Positions 41,362 through 48,838 of a stretch of 64,000 nucleotides of DNA are shown here, piece after piece. Where the stretch lies: contig JAKAFB010000008.1 of assembly GCA_021818105.1 (NCBI GenBank), positions 18,706 through 82,705 on the forward strand, in the 5' to 3' direction. This DNA comes from Acidobacteriota bacterium (GTDB lineage Bacteria; Acidobacteriota; Terriglobia; Terriglobales; Acidobacteriaceae). Position 1 is the first letter of the stretch, and the number at the start of each line of letters is the position of its first letter. The position numbers were made by a program, and so were the translations under genes. The notes under the pieces were generated by a model. The model was not told where the DNA came from, made no database searches, and saw only the letters and a list, made by a program, of their open reading frames with translations.

Positions 41362-42801
41362 ATGCCCTTGTTCTTCCACGTCGAACATTTCGGTTGCCGC
41401 GCCGCCCGCGCCGATGGCGAAGCCGTCAACGACGCGCTCCGTGCCGCCGGCCTTGCCGAAGAAGGCCCCGCCGCTGCTGATGTGGTCATCGTCAACACCT
41501 GCAGCGTCACCGCCGAGGCCGACCGCGCCGCCCGAGCCTTTATTCGCCGCGCCCACCGCCTCAACCCCTCCGCCCGCCTCCTCGTCACCGGCTGCTACGC
41601 CCAGCGCGCTCCCGAGGAACTAGCCGCGCTCCCCGGCGTTTCCGCCGTCGTCGGTAACAGCCACAAGGCCCTCGCGCCCGCCGTCGCGCTACAGCTGGCC
41701 TCCGGTACTGCGCAACCGGCACACACGCTCGACGTTACCCTTCAGTCGTTGCTGGCCACCGCCAGCACCGCTCATCAGCCCCTCATCCTGGCTGACGACC
41801 GCTTCGCCCACTCTTTCCTTGAGGAAGCCCAACTTACCCCCGGCGCGCAAACCCGCCCAAATCTCAAAATTCAGGAGGGCTGTGGTAATCGCTGCTCCTT
41901 CTGCGTTATCCCGCAAACGCGCGGCTCCTCGCGCAGCCTCCCTCCCGAATCAGTCCTGCGCCGGGTGCGCGGCTTCGTGGCCGCAGGCGGCAACGAACTT
42001 GTCCTCTCCGGCATCAACCTCGGCCGCTGGGGCCGCGACCTCACGCCAGCAAGCGGCGAGCCGCAACCCACGCTCCCATGGCTCGTGCGCCAGATCCTCG
42101 AGCAGACCAACCTTCCCCGCCTGCGCCTCAGTTCCATCGAGCCCATGGACTGGGACCCCGAGCTCATCGCCCTCATGGCAGACTTTGGTGGCGACCGCCT
42201 TGCCCGCCACGCCCATCTCCCGCTCCAATCCGGGTCAGACGCCGTCCTCCGCCGCATGCACCGTCGCTACCGCCCCTGGCATTACGAGGCCAGGATTCAC
42301 TCGCTCCTCCGCGCCGCCGGCCCCGATCTCACCCTCGGTGCCGACGTCATGGCCGGCTTCCCCGGTGAAACCGACCGCGAGTTTGAGGAGACGCTGGAAA
42401 TCATCCGTGCGCTGCCCTTCGGCTATCTCCATCTCTTCCCGTTCTCGCCCCGCCCAGGCACCCGCGCCTGGGTTCTCCACGCCGAGCAGCCCGTCCCGCC
42501 TGCCATTGTGGATGAGCGCATGACCGCTCTCCGCACACTCGCCACAGAAAAGTCCCGCGCCCATCGCGAGCAGTTCATTGGCCGTGCGCTCAGCGCCATC
42601 ACCCTCCACACCCCACACGCCCTCGACGCCCAGGGCCGCACAGCAGCCCTCTCTGACAACTTCCTCCCCATCGAGCTCACAGGCCGCCTCGACGCCAATC
42701 GGCTCGTCACCGTCCATGTCACAGGCCTTGCGCCGGAGGGGACCCTCCTCGCCACCTCAGACGCGGCCATTCCCGTCTCACCCACTCCCGCCGCCCTCTG
42801 A
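41362..42801 (+). CDS. mtaB: Radical-SAM methylthiotransferase, MtaB-like
   Basis: A 479-residue tRNA modification enzyme. The N-terminal MTTase domain holds FGCRAARADGEA, NTCSVTAEADR and VTGCYAQRAPEE (three Cys for one Fe-S cluster), the radical-SAM motif is CGNRCSFC at about residue 175, and a TRAM-like region ends the protein. The loop after the first Cys and the HRLNPSARLLVTGC context fit MtaB (t6A to ms2t6A) better than MiaB or RimO. The start is uncertain: ATG 41362 sits only one base after GGAG, while TTG 41368 has a proper 7-base spacing and would begin at FFHVEHFGC. It lies just before infC. Confidence 0.85.
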   Translation: MPLFFHVEHFGCRAARADGEAVNDALRAAGLAEEGPAAADVVIVNTCSVTAEADRAARAFIRRAHRLNPSARLLVTGCYAQRAPEELAALPGVSAVVGNSHKALAPAVALQLASGTAQPAHTLDVTLQSLLATASTAHQPLILADDRFAHSFLEEAQLTPGAQTRPNLKIQEGCGNRCSFCVIPQTRGSSRSLPPESVLRRVRGFVAAGGNELVLSGINLGRWGRDLTPASGEPQPTLPWLVRQILEQTNLPRLRLSSIEPMDWDPELIALMADFGGDRLARHAHLPLQSGSDAVLRRMHRRYRPWHYEARIHSLLRAAGPDLTLGADVMAGFPGETDREFEETLEIIRALPFGYLHLFPFSPRPGTRAWVLHAEQPVPPAIVDERMTALRTLATEKSRAHREQFIGRALSAITLHTPHALDAQGRTAALSDNFLPIELTGRLDANRLVTVHVTGLAPEGTLLATSDAAIPVSPTPAAL

Positions 42802-42839
42802 ACCTTCTCTGCGCGGCCTCTCTCGTAAAACGCGTAAAA

Positions 42840-42848
42840 TGCTATACT
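42840..42848 (+). promoter_or_regulatory. Extended -10 promoter of infC
   Basis: TGCTATACT is an extended -10 (TGn-TATACT). Initiation would be near 42855, leaving a leader of about 70 nt before the infC AUC codon and excluding the in-frame ATG at 42839. Confidence 0.5.
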
Positions 42849-42925
42849 CAGGGTGCGACCGTGCGCCCGCATCCGTTCTGGCAACAAGCGACAAGGCGGG
42901 TAGCTCCGGCACTTGGAGGAGTCCC

Positions 42926-43519
42926 ATCGCATTCGATAAACGCTCGGCAAAGTCCTTTATTCGCATCAACGACCGCATTCGCGCCCGCGAAGTTCGCGTC
43001 ATCGACGAGAATGGCGAACAGCTCGGCATTCTGCCTCCCTTTGAAGCTCTGAAGATCGCCCGTGAGCGCGGTCTTGACCTTGTCGAAGTATCTCCCAACG
43101 CCATCCCCCCCGTCTGCCGCATCCAGGATTACGGCCGCTTTCTCTATGAGAAGGACAAAAGTGAGCGTGCCGCCCGCAAGAAGCAAAAGGTCATCACCGT
43201 CAAGGAAGTCAAGTTCTCCGTCACCGTTGACGAGCATGACTACCAGACCAAAAAGAATCAGGCCGTCCGCTTTCTGAATGATGGCGACAAGGTCAAGGCC
43301 AGTCTCCGCTTCCGTGGTCGCCAGATGGCACACCGCGAGCTCGGCTACAACATCATCAACCGCCTCATCCAGGACATCGGCGATGCCGGCACCGTCGAGT
43401 TCATGCCGCGAATGGAGGGCACCATCCTCCACGCTATCATCGCCCCATCCAAGAAGGACGCGCCCAAGCCCAAGCCTGCCGCGCCTCCTCAGGCAGCTCC
43501 TGTGCCTCAGGCCCAGTAA
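42926..43519 (+). CDS. infC: Translation initiation factor IF-3, non-canonical AUC start
   Basis: A 197-residue factor that prevents premature subunit joining and checks the start codon. The N-domain begins IRINDRIRAREVRVID and the C-domain carries VKEVKFSVTVDEHDYQTK and FRGRQMAHRELG; a Pro/Ala-rich tail of 25 residues follows. The start is inferred to be ATC (AUC): a perfect GGAGG lies six bases upstream and no ATG, GTG or TTG occurs in frame near the conserved N-terminus. The next upstream ATG (42839) overlaps the likely promoter. infC starts at AUU in E. coli and at AUC in Myxococcus, where IF-3 represses its own rare start codon. A terminator follows. Confidence 0.9.
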   Translation: MAFDKRSAKSFIRINDRIRAREVRVIDENGEQLGILPPFEALKIARERGLDLVEVSPNAIPPVCRIQDYGRFLYEKDKSERAARKKQKVITVKEVKFSVTVDEHDYQTKKNQAVRFLNDGDKVKASLRFRGRQMAHRELGYNIINRLIQDIGDAGTVEFMPRMEGTILHAIIAPSKKDAPKPKPAAPPQAAPVPQAQ

Positions 43520-43543
43520 GCGCAGCAGTCCCGCATCAAGTGC

Positions 43544-43571
43544 AGGCCGCCCCTCAATGGGCGGCCTTTCT
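43544..43571 (+). terminator. Terminator after infC
   Basis: A perfect 9-bp stem AGGCCGCCC / GGGCGGCCT with a short loop and TTCTC. It separates infC from the S9 peptidase gene and hence from rpmI-rplT. Confidence 0.75.
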
Positions 43572-43593
43572 CATGTGCTCCCATTCCGCCGTG

Positions 43594-43599
43594 TATGCT
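43594..43599 (+). promoter_or_regulatory. -10 hexamer TATGCT adjoining the S9 peptidase start
   Basis: TATGCT ends six bases before the ATG and no Shine-Dalgarno is present. A leaderless transcript is possible, but the hexamer is a weaker match than those at ligA or ruvB. Confidence 0.33.
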
Positions 43600-43605
43600 G
43601 GCCCC

Positions 43606-45750
43606 ATGCAGATTTCGTCTCGACTCCTGCCGCGCATCGCCTGCGCCGCCTTGGCCCTCCTGCCCCTGTTCGTCGCCGCCGCGCAAACCGCCCCCGCGCC
43701 GCAGCCGCATTTCCCCACCACTGACGACCTTCGCCACATTAAGGTCATCTCCGCGCCGCTCCTTTCGCCCAGTGGGCAACAGGCCCTCTTCACGGTTACT
43801 GACCCCACCGCCGACGGTGGCAAGTCTCACCTCTGGCTCGTGCCCGTCTCCGGTTCTGAATCGGCCCGCCAGCTCACCTTTTCCCCGCCAGATGACAAGC
43901 GCGGTGAACACAGCGCCCAGTGGTCGCCCGATGGCTCCGCAATCTTCTTTCTCGCTAAGCGCAGCCAGCACACCCAGCTCTTCCGCCTCGATCTCCGCGG
44001 CGGCGAGGCCGCTCCCTACGACCTCAAAATCCTCCCGCCCATTGACGAATCCAGAGACAAGAACGCCATCCCACCGCCCTCCGCCGACAGCAAAACCGAA
44101 AAGCCCCAGCCCGTCGAGTCTCTGCCCATCGACGTCTCCGGCTTCACCGTCTCCTCTAGCGGCAAATGGCTCGCCCTCTGGGCCCGTGACCCCCAAACTC
44201 TTGGCGAAAAGAAGCAGAAAGACGCCAAGGCCGACGCCACTTGGGTCGATCACGAGCAGCACCTCACGCGCCTGTACCTCGCCGCCCTCAAGCCCGACGG
44301 ATCTCTCAGCGGCTCGCTCCAGCCCGTCACCGTCACGCCCAACGTCCAACACGCCGTCTGGTCGCCTGCCTCCGACCATCTCCTCGTCTTCACTGAGGCG
44401 CCCAACAACGCCTCTGACCTCGGCCCCGCCGGCGCCGCCTGGCTCGTGGACGCCGCCGCCCCTGGCGATCCCGCCAAACTCGATGCCATCCCCGCCACCG
44501 TCCGCGGCGGTGTCTTCACCCCCGACGGCAGCCGCATCATCTTTGCCGCGCAAACGCCCGACGACGCACCACCCGGCTACGACGAGCTCTTTGCCCTCTC
44601 TGCCAGCGGCTCCGGCTCACCCGTGCGCCTCGCTCCCCACTTCAACGGCCAGCTCAGCGCCGCAGTGACTTTCACCCCTGACGGCACCCTCATCGCCCCT
44701 GCTGCCATCGGCACGCGCGTCACCGCCGTCCGCATCGTGTTTGAGGGCCACGCCGCGCCCGCGCCCATCCACTTCAATGCCACAGCCGTCACCGCCCTCA
44801 CCACCAACCGCAACCGCTCCGGCTGGCTCTGGCTCGACGAGAGCGGCGGCCGGCCCGTGAAGCTCTGCTATGCTCAGCATCTCGGCCAGCCCTGCACCGC
44901 CTTGCCCACGCCCGCGCTCACCCCCGCCAACATCCGCCACCTCGCCCCGCAGCTCGTCCGCTGGCAAAGCGACCACCTCACCATCGAAGGTCTGCTCTAC
45001 CTGCCTCCCCAGGCCGCCTCCGCCAAAGTCCCCCTCGTTGTCGATGTCCACGGCGGTCCATTCGGCGCTTTTGAAGACCGCAATGACCCCTTCGTCGCCT
45101 TCCTCGTCGGCCACGGCTGGGCCGTCCTCCGTCCCAACCCCCGCGGCTCCTCCAACTACGGCGTCTCCTTCGCCGCGGCCAACAAGAACGACCTCGGCGG
45201 TGGCGACTACCGTGACATCATGGCCGGCGTAGACTACGCCCTCGCCCACTTCCCCCTCGACCCCGACCGCATGGCCCTCATGGGCTATAGCTACGGCGGA
45301 GAGATGGCCGCCTTCGTCGAAGGCAAAACCGACCGCTTCAAGGCCATCATCAGCGCAGCCCCTGTTATCGACCAGTTCAGCGAGTACGGCACTGAGAGCG
45401 GCTCATGGTACGACCGCTGGTACTTCGGCCAGCCCTGGCTGCGCATGCAGGATGCCTGGCGTCAAAGCCCGCTCTCCGGCGCCGCCCATGCCAAAACGCC
45501 CTTCCTGCTCCTCCAGGGCGAAAGCGACACCACCGACCCCCTCGGCCAGTCGCAGGAGATGTACCGTGCCCTCCGTCAGCAGGGCGTCCCTGTCCAGCTC
45601 GTCACCTACCCGCGCGAGGACCACGGCCCGCTAGCCATGGGCATCTTCGGCCGTCCCTCGCCCGAGCCCTGGCACGGCTACGACGCCCGCCTGCGCATCG
45701 TCCAATTCCTCCAGAAAGCTCTCAACTCCGCGCCGCAGCACGCCCCATAG
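43606..45750 (+). CDS. Exported S9-family prolyl oligopeptidase/acylaminoacyl-peptidase
   Basis: A 714-residue serine peptidase with a signal peptide (LLPRIACAALALLPLFVAAAQ). The N-terminal two thirds form a WD40-like beta-propeller (repeats such as SGQQALFTVTDP, PDGSAIFFLAKR, PDGSRIIFAAQT). The C-terminal alpha/beta hydrolase begins near residue 455 and has S562 in GYSYGGEM, an Asp in LQGESDTTDP and the His in YPREDHGPLAMG. It should degrade peptides in the periplasm or outside. It lies between infC and rpmI, breaking the classical operon. Its Met is chosen because the signal peptide begins there; an earlier Met at 43540 overlaps the infC terminator. Confidence 0.88.
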   Translation: MQISSRLLPRIACAALALLPLFVAAAQTAPAPQPHFPTTDDLRHIKVISAPLLSPSGQQALFTVTDPTADGGKSHLWLVPVSGSESARQLTFSPPDDKRGEHSAQWSPDGSAIFFLAKRSQHTQLFRLDLRGGEAAPYDLKILPPIDESRDKNAIPPPSADSKTEKPQPVESLPIDVSGFTVSSSGKWLALWARDPQTLGEKKQKDAKADATWVDHEQHLTRLYLAALKPDGSLSGSLQPVTVTPNVQHAVWSPASDHLLVFTEAPNNASDLGPAGAAWLVDAAAPGDPAKLDAIPATVRGGVFTPDGSRIIFAAQTPDDAPPGYDELFALSASGSGSPVRLAPHFNGQLSAAVTFTPDGTLIAPAAIGTRVTAVRIVFEGHAAPAPIHFNATAVTALTTNRNRSGWLWLDESGGRPVKLCYAQHLGQPCTALPTPALTPANIRHLAPQLVRWQSDHLTIEGLLYLPPQAASAKVPLVVDVHGGPFGAFEDRNDPFVAFLVGHGWAVLRPNPRGSSNYGVSFAAANKNDLGGGDYRDIMAGVDYALAHFPLDPDRMALMGYSYGGEMAAFVEGKTDRFKAIISAAPVIDQFSEYGTESGSWYDRWYFGQPWLRMQDAWRQSPLSGAAHAKTPFLLLQGESDTTDPLGQSQEMYRALRQQGVPVQLVTYPREDHGPLAMGIFGRPSPEPWHGYDARLRIVQFLQKALNSAPQHAP

Positions 45751-45770
45751 CCGCCGCGCCCATCTTGCGA

Positions 45771-45862
45771 TATACTGACCAAAGCGCCTTGAACGCAGGG
45801 AAGTCCCTGTCTAACAAGGCAATCCGGATGAGGCAACACCCTCCTCCAAAACGAGAAAAACA
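45771..45862 (+). promoter_or_regulatory. rpmI promoter -10 and leader
   Basis: TATACT (45771-45776) would start a transcript near 45783. The leader contains a small hairpin CAGGG-AAGT-CCCTG (45796-45809). This suggests that rpmI-rplT have their own promoter rather than reading through from infC. Confidence 0.42.
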
Positions 45863-46060
45863 ATGCCCAAGTTGAAGACCCATTCGGGCGCGGCCAAGCG
45901 CTTCAAGAAAACTGGCACCGGCAAAATCAAGCGGGGCCAGACGAAGACGCGGCACATCCTTTCGTCCAAATCTCCCAAGGTCAAGCGCAAGCTCGGCAAA
46001 ATCGTGCTTGTCTCTGACGGAGATTACGCAAAGGTAGCGCGCATGATTCCCTACGCCTGA
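45863..46060 (+). CDS. rpmI: 50S ribosomal protein L35
   Basis: A 65-residue basic protein: [20 protein letters not shown] is the universal L35 start, and the [13 protein letters not shown] region and length are normal. The ribosome site (GAGAAAAACA) is modest. It precedes rplT with a long structured spacer. Confidence 0.97.
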   Translation: MPKLKTHSGAAKRFKKTGTGKIKRGQTKTRHILSSKSPKVKRKLGKIVLVSDGDYAKVARMIPYA

Positions 46061-46272
46061 TGGCTGTGCCGCCGCCCGTTAGGGCGAGCGGCGCTTCCGG
46101 GCCCCAGCGAACGCGTTGCGCGGGCCCCCGGCACACCGGACACCCGTTTCCGTCCGCCCGCCGAGACATCCAGGCTTGTATGAGCGAGTGAAGAGGCCCA
46201 CAGCGCCGCCCCACCGGGCCGCGCCTCCTGCCTCCAGCCGCCTGACCAACAAACGCAAAATGGAGAAACCCC
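46061..46272 (+). promoter_or_regulatory. Structured 212-nt spacer between rpmI and rplT
   Basis: Two strong hairpins are visible: GCCGC-CGCCC-GTTA-GGGCG-GCGGC at 46068-46092, and CCGGGCCCC...GGGCCCCCGG at 46097-46131. rplT's GGAGAAACCCC ribosome site closes the region. L20 represses its own operon in other bacteria by binding leader RNA; this spacer is a candidate for such control, or an attenuator. Confidence 0.45.
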
Positions 46273-46641
46273 ATGCCTCGCGTAAAACGCAGTACCAAGC
46301 GGAATGACCGCCGCAAAAAGATTCTCGACAGAGCCAGCGGCTACTTCCTCACAAAATCCAAGCTCTACCAGGCAGCGCAGGAAGCCGTCGAACGCGGCCT
46401 CAAGTTCGCCTATACCGGCCGCCGCCAGAAGAAGCGCCAGTTCCGCTCCCTCTGGATTGTCCGCATCTCCGCTGCCGCCAAGCTCAACGGCACCAGCTAC
46501 TCCCAGTTCATCAACGGACTCAAAAAGGCCGGCATCGAGCTCGACCGCAAAATCCTCGCCGACATCGCCGTCAAGGACGCCGCCGGCTTCACCGACCTCG
46601 CCAACAAGGCCAAAGCCGCCCTCGCCGCCAAGGCCGCGTAA
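46273..46641 (+). CDS. rplT: 50S ribosomal protein L20
   Basis: A 122-residue rRNA-binding assembly protein: [20 protein letters not shown] start, then [33 protein letters not shown] and [22 protein letters not shown] split over the globular domain. Length and motifs are normal. A GGAG site lies upstream and a strong terminator downstream. Confidence 0.97.
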   Translation: MPRVKRSTKRNDRRKKILDRASGYFLTKSKLYQAAQEAVERGLKFAYTGRRQKKRQFRSLWIVRISAAAKLNGTSYSQFINGLKKAGIELDRKILADIAVKDAAGFTDLANKAKAALAAKAA

Positions 46642-46666
46642 CAGCAACAATCCAGTAGCAGGCAGC

Positions 46667-46694
46667 AAAAAGCCCCGGAGCAATCCGGGGCTTT
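46667..46694 (+). terminator. Terminator after rplT
   Basis: AAAAGCCCCGG / CCGGGGCTTTT, an 11-bp perfect stem with a six-base loop; the A/T flanks make it work in both directions. Confidence 0.9.
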
Positions 46695-46790
46695 TGCATT
46701 TGCCTGACACCACGCATACCCCGCGCGATGGTACGATCCGATCGCGTTGCCGTGCGCAACGGCAAGCGCGGAAAGGGAGCAAGCCTGACA

Positions 46791-46982
46791 ATGAGCCAGT
46801 ACACGGATGAAGAATTCAGGAAGATGGCCGATGAAATTGGTGACTGGATAGCAAAAGACGTGATTATCCACATTCCCCAAAATGCCTCTGTGCATCGTGA
46901 GGCAGTGGGTGTCTGGGTCGAGTGTCAGGTCCTGGTGCCTTGGCCTCAAGAATCAAATGCAAATCAATCCGAAAGCCTATAG
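46791..46982 (+). CDS. 63-residue orphan protein beside the DpnI-like gene
   Basis: A small acidic protein (SQYTDEEFRKMADEIGDWIAK at the start, then a predicted beta hairpin, VGVWVECQVLVP). GGGAGC lies upstream of the ATG at a spacing of about 11. It is not a family I recognise. It converges on the restriction-enzyme gene, and the two 3' ends overlap by 19 bp. Composition is AT-richer than the ribosomal genes, as for the DpnI-like gene, so they may have arrived together. Whether it is expressed is unknown. Confidence 0.5.
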   Translation: MSQYTDEEFRKMADEIGDWIAKDVIIHIPQNASVHREAVGVWVECQVLVPWPQESNANQSESL

Positions 46983-47731
46983 TGGCCCCGGCCTGAAAAA
47001 TGAAGCACACCAAGGTCCAGAAGGATCTGCAACTGCTGGCGAATCTTGTCCCTCACATGTCGATTCCCCGGATACGCTATTGCAAATTCGCTCTCCAGCG
47101 CATAAATATCGCCCAAGCTAAATGTCGCCTTGCCCAACTCGCGCACCATCTGAAGCGTCAGTAGCGTCCATCCGCGCTGCTTAACATCTTTCTTCGCCAA
47201 AGGCAGAAATCGTTGAAAACGCCTGCGCACATCCGCGACAGGCTGCACTACGCCTTTTTCAACTACAGCAACTTCGCCGTCGCTTGCTATGCGGTCAAGT
47301 CGAATATTGCACCCAACCCAACCCGCACGACGAGCGTTTGGCCCAAGCGGCGGTCGCTTCTCAACGACTTCAGGCACAAGGAAGCTGGAGTGTATTGCTG
47401 CAAACGACCGAATCTCCCAGTCCTTTGTTCGCTCAAGCAGGCAAAGCGTCGGAGCCTTCCGCGAGAGCACGCGCTGCATCATCGCATCAAATGCGCCATC
47501 CACCAGCGAGCCACGCGGACGCCGCTCGAACGTCTTCAGTTCATACCGGTGGCTGCACTTCGGACAAACAAAGTCCGTTGCTCTCGTATTCGCCGCTGTC
47601 GCGCGTACTTCATCCGCGTCGCAAGCAAGGCAATAAGCGTTGCGCGCAAACCAGCCCTCAGAAAGCACCCGTGCGCGCTGTGAGGCACTCTTGTAGTGCT
47701 CCGCTAGCGAAAGGTCGCAAATCAAATCCAT
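46964..47731 (-). CDS. DpnI-like methyl-directed restriction endonuclease
   Basis: A 255-residue homologue of DpnI, which cuts GATC only when adenine is N6-methylated. The PD-(D/E)xK catalytic residues D53, E64 and K66 fall at the same numbers as in DpnI (TDFVCPKCS ... YELK). Four zinc Cys are present (C34, C37, C56, C59). The ARRAGWVGCNI motif and the C-terminal winged helix (IRQQLQIL ... HFSGRGHYRL), which also reads methylated DNA, are conserved. It would attack Dam-methylated phage or plasmid DNA and requires a host without GATC adenine methylation. No methylase gene or DpnII-type partner is adjacent. Base composition is less GC-rich than neighbours, suggesting transfer. No clear Shine-Dalgarno precedes the ATG. 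Confidence 0.92.
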   Translation of the reverse strand: MDLICDLSLAEHYKSASQRARVLSEGWFARNAYCLACDADEVRATAANTRATDFVCPKCSHRYELKTFERRPRGSLVDGAFDAMMQRVLSRKAPTLCLLERTKDWEIRSFAAIHSSFLVPEVVEKRPPLGPNARRAGWVGCNIRLDRIASDGEVAVVEKGVVQPVADVRRRFQRFLPLAKKDVKQRGWTLLTLQMVRELGKATFSLGDIYALESEFAIAYPGNRHVRDKIRQQLQILLDLGVLHFSGRGHYRLSD

Positions 47732-47792
47732 GCAGCCGCCCCAAGTTACCTTGCGCCAAGCATAACCGAAGCAGCAGACACGACGAGCTCAC

Positions 47793-48524
47793 TCACTCCG
47801 GCCGCAGCACCAGCTTGTCATACAGCCCGCCCACAATGGCTCCCACCGTCACAGCCGCCAGAGCGATGTAACCCGCTTCTATCCCGAACAACGTATGCGG
47901 CAGCCGTGCGATGCCAAACCAGCTTGCTGCAATCAGGGCCCCGCCCAGCAGCGCAGCCATCAGCACTCCCTGCAGCACGCCTTTGCGGTGTCTCACCGCA
48001 AGCAGCCACGCCACCCCGTAGGCGAACAGCAGACACACCGCCGCGGTCAGCAGGTGCGGCGAGAGCCACCACACAATCTGCTTCACCTGCGCTTGCGTCA
48101 GCCCCACGGCCTGCATCCACTCCGCGCGGAACATGTAGTGCGAATGCCAGATGGCTCCCACGTACCAGGCCACAAACGCCGCCAGAAGCACGGGCAGATG
48201 GTAAATCTGCTTCCTTCCCGCCTTCACTTCGACTTCCTTGTACGGCACGGCTTGCACCGCCTCGGCCAGGCAGTCCTGGTTACACTCCGCACGTTCCGGC
48301 CAGCGCGTACAGTCACACAAGCGCAAACTGGTACTCGCCTCCAAGACCGTCGCCTCTGCATGCCGCAGATCAATGCCGACAACGGCTGGTTTCTGGTTCT
48401 CCGGGCATGTCACCGGTCGGCCGCCCGAATACCGCTCGCGAATCGCACGCCGCCACAATGCCGGCAGAAGCAGCAGGAAGGAAACTACAACAGCAAACAC
48501 CACGAGCCAGATGAGGAAGACCAT
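47793..48524 (-). CDS. Cys-containing membrane protein, DUF1761-like C-terminal part
   Basis: A 243-residue protein. Helix 1 (VFLIWLVVFAVVVSFLLLLPALW) leads to a cytoplasmic or external loop with six Cys (GGRPVTCPEN, LRLCDCTRWPERAECNQDC) that may bind metal or form disulfides. Four more helices follow from about residue 110, beginning YHLPVLLAAFVAWYVGAIWHS, which looks DUF1761-like. AGGTGG precedes the ATG; the longer open frame starts upstream without a site. The function is unknown. It separates the DpnI-like gene from pheS. Confidence 0.68.
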   Translation of the reverse strand: MVFLIWLVVFAVVVSFLLLLPALWRRAIRERYSGGRPVTCPENQKPAVVGIDLRHAEATVLEASTSLRLCDCTRWPERAECNQDCLAEAVQAVPYKEVEVKAGRKQIYHLPVLLAAFVAWYVGAIWHSHYMFRAEWMQAVGLTQAQVKQIVWWLSPHLLTAAVCLLFAYGVAWLLAVRHRKGVLQGVLMAALLGGALIAASWFGIARLPHTLFGIEAGYIALAAVTVGAIVGGLYDKLVLRPE

Positions 48525-48838
48525 GGCCCACCACCTTATGGCCGGAAGTCTGCACCCCCGTCGCAATTCATTCAGTGATCCCCATCACATTTGCCGGAGC
48601 CTGCATCACAACTGGCCGGATACCCGGTTGCCCCGCCCACACACGCATTCCAAACTAGGCGCTAGAAGCTGAGAACTGGCAGTTAAAGTACCCCGGGCCC
48701 CTACCCGCTTTAATATTTGCAGTTTTCCACAGAAGGCTTGCCGATAATTTCACCTCCCGCCTGCGCCCCAGCACGCACGCCGCCAGCCATTCATGCGCCT
48801 TCGCCGCTCCATGCAATGGTTTATCCTGCTGATAACGC
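48525..48838. promoter_or_regulatory. 314-bp gap before pheS
   Basis: This divergent gap should hold the pheST promoter. Candidates are GATAAT at 48743-48748 with TTGCAG 20 bp upstream (spacer too long), or TATCCT about 11 nt before the pheS ATG. No T-box or Phe-rich leader peptide was seen. Confidence 0.35.

Noticed and set aside
48525-48838. Attenuator or T-box ahead of pheST
   Set aside because: No Phe-rich leader peptide, no T-box motif and no terminator/antiterminator pair could be found.
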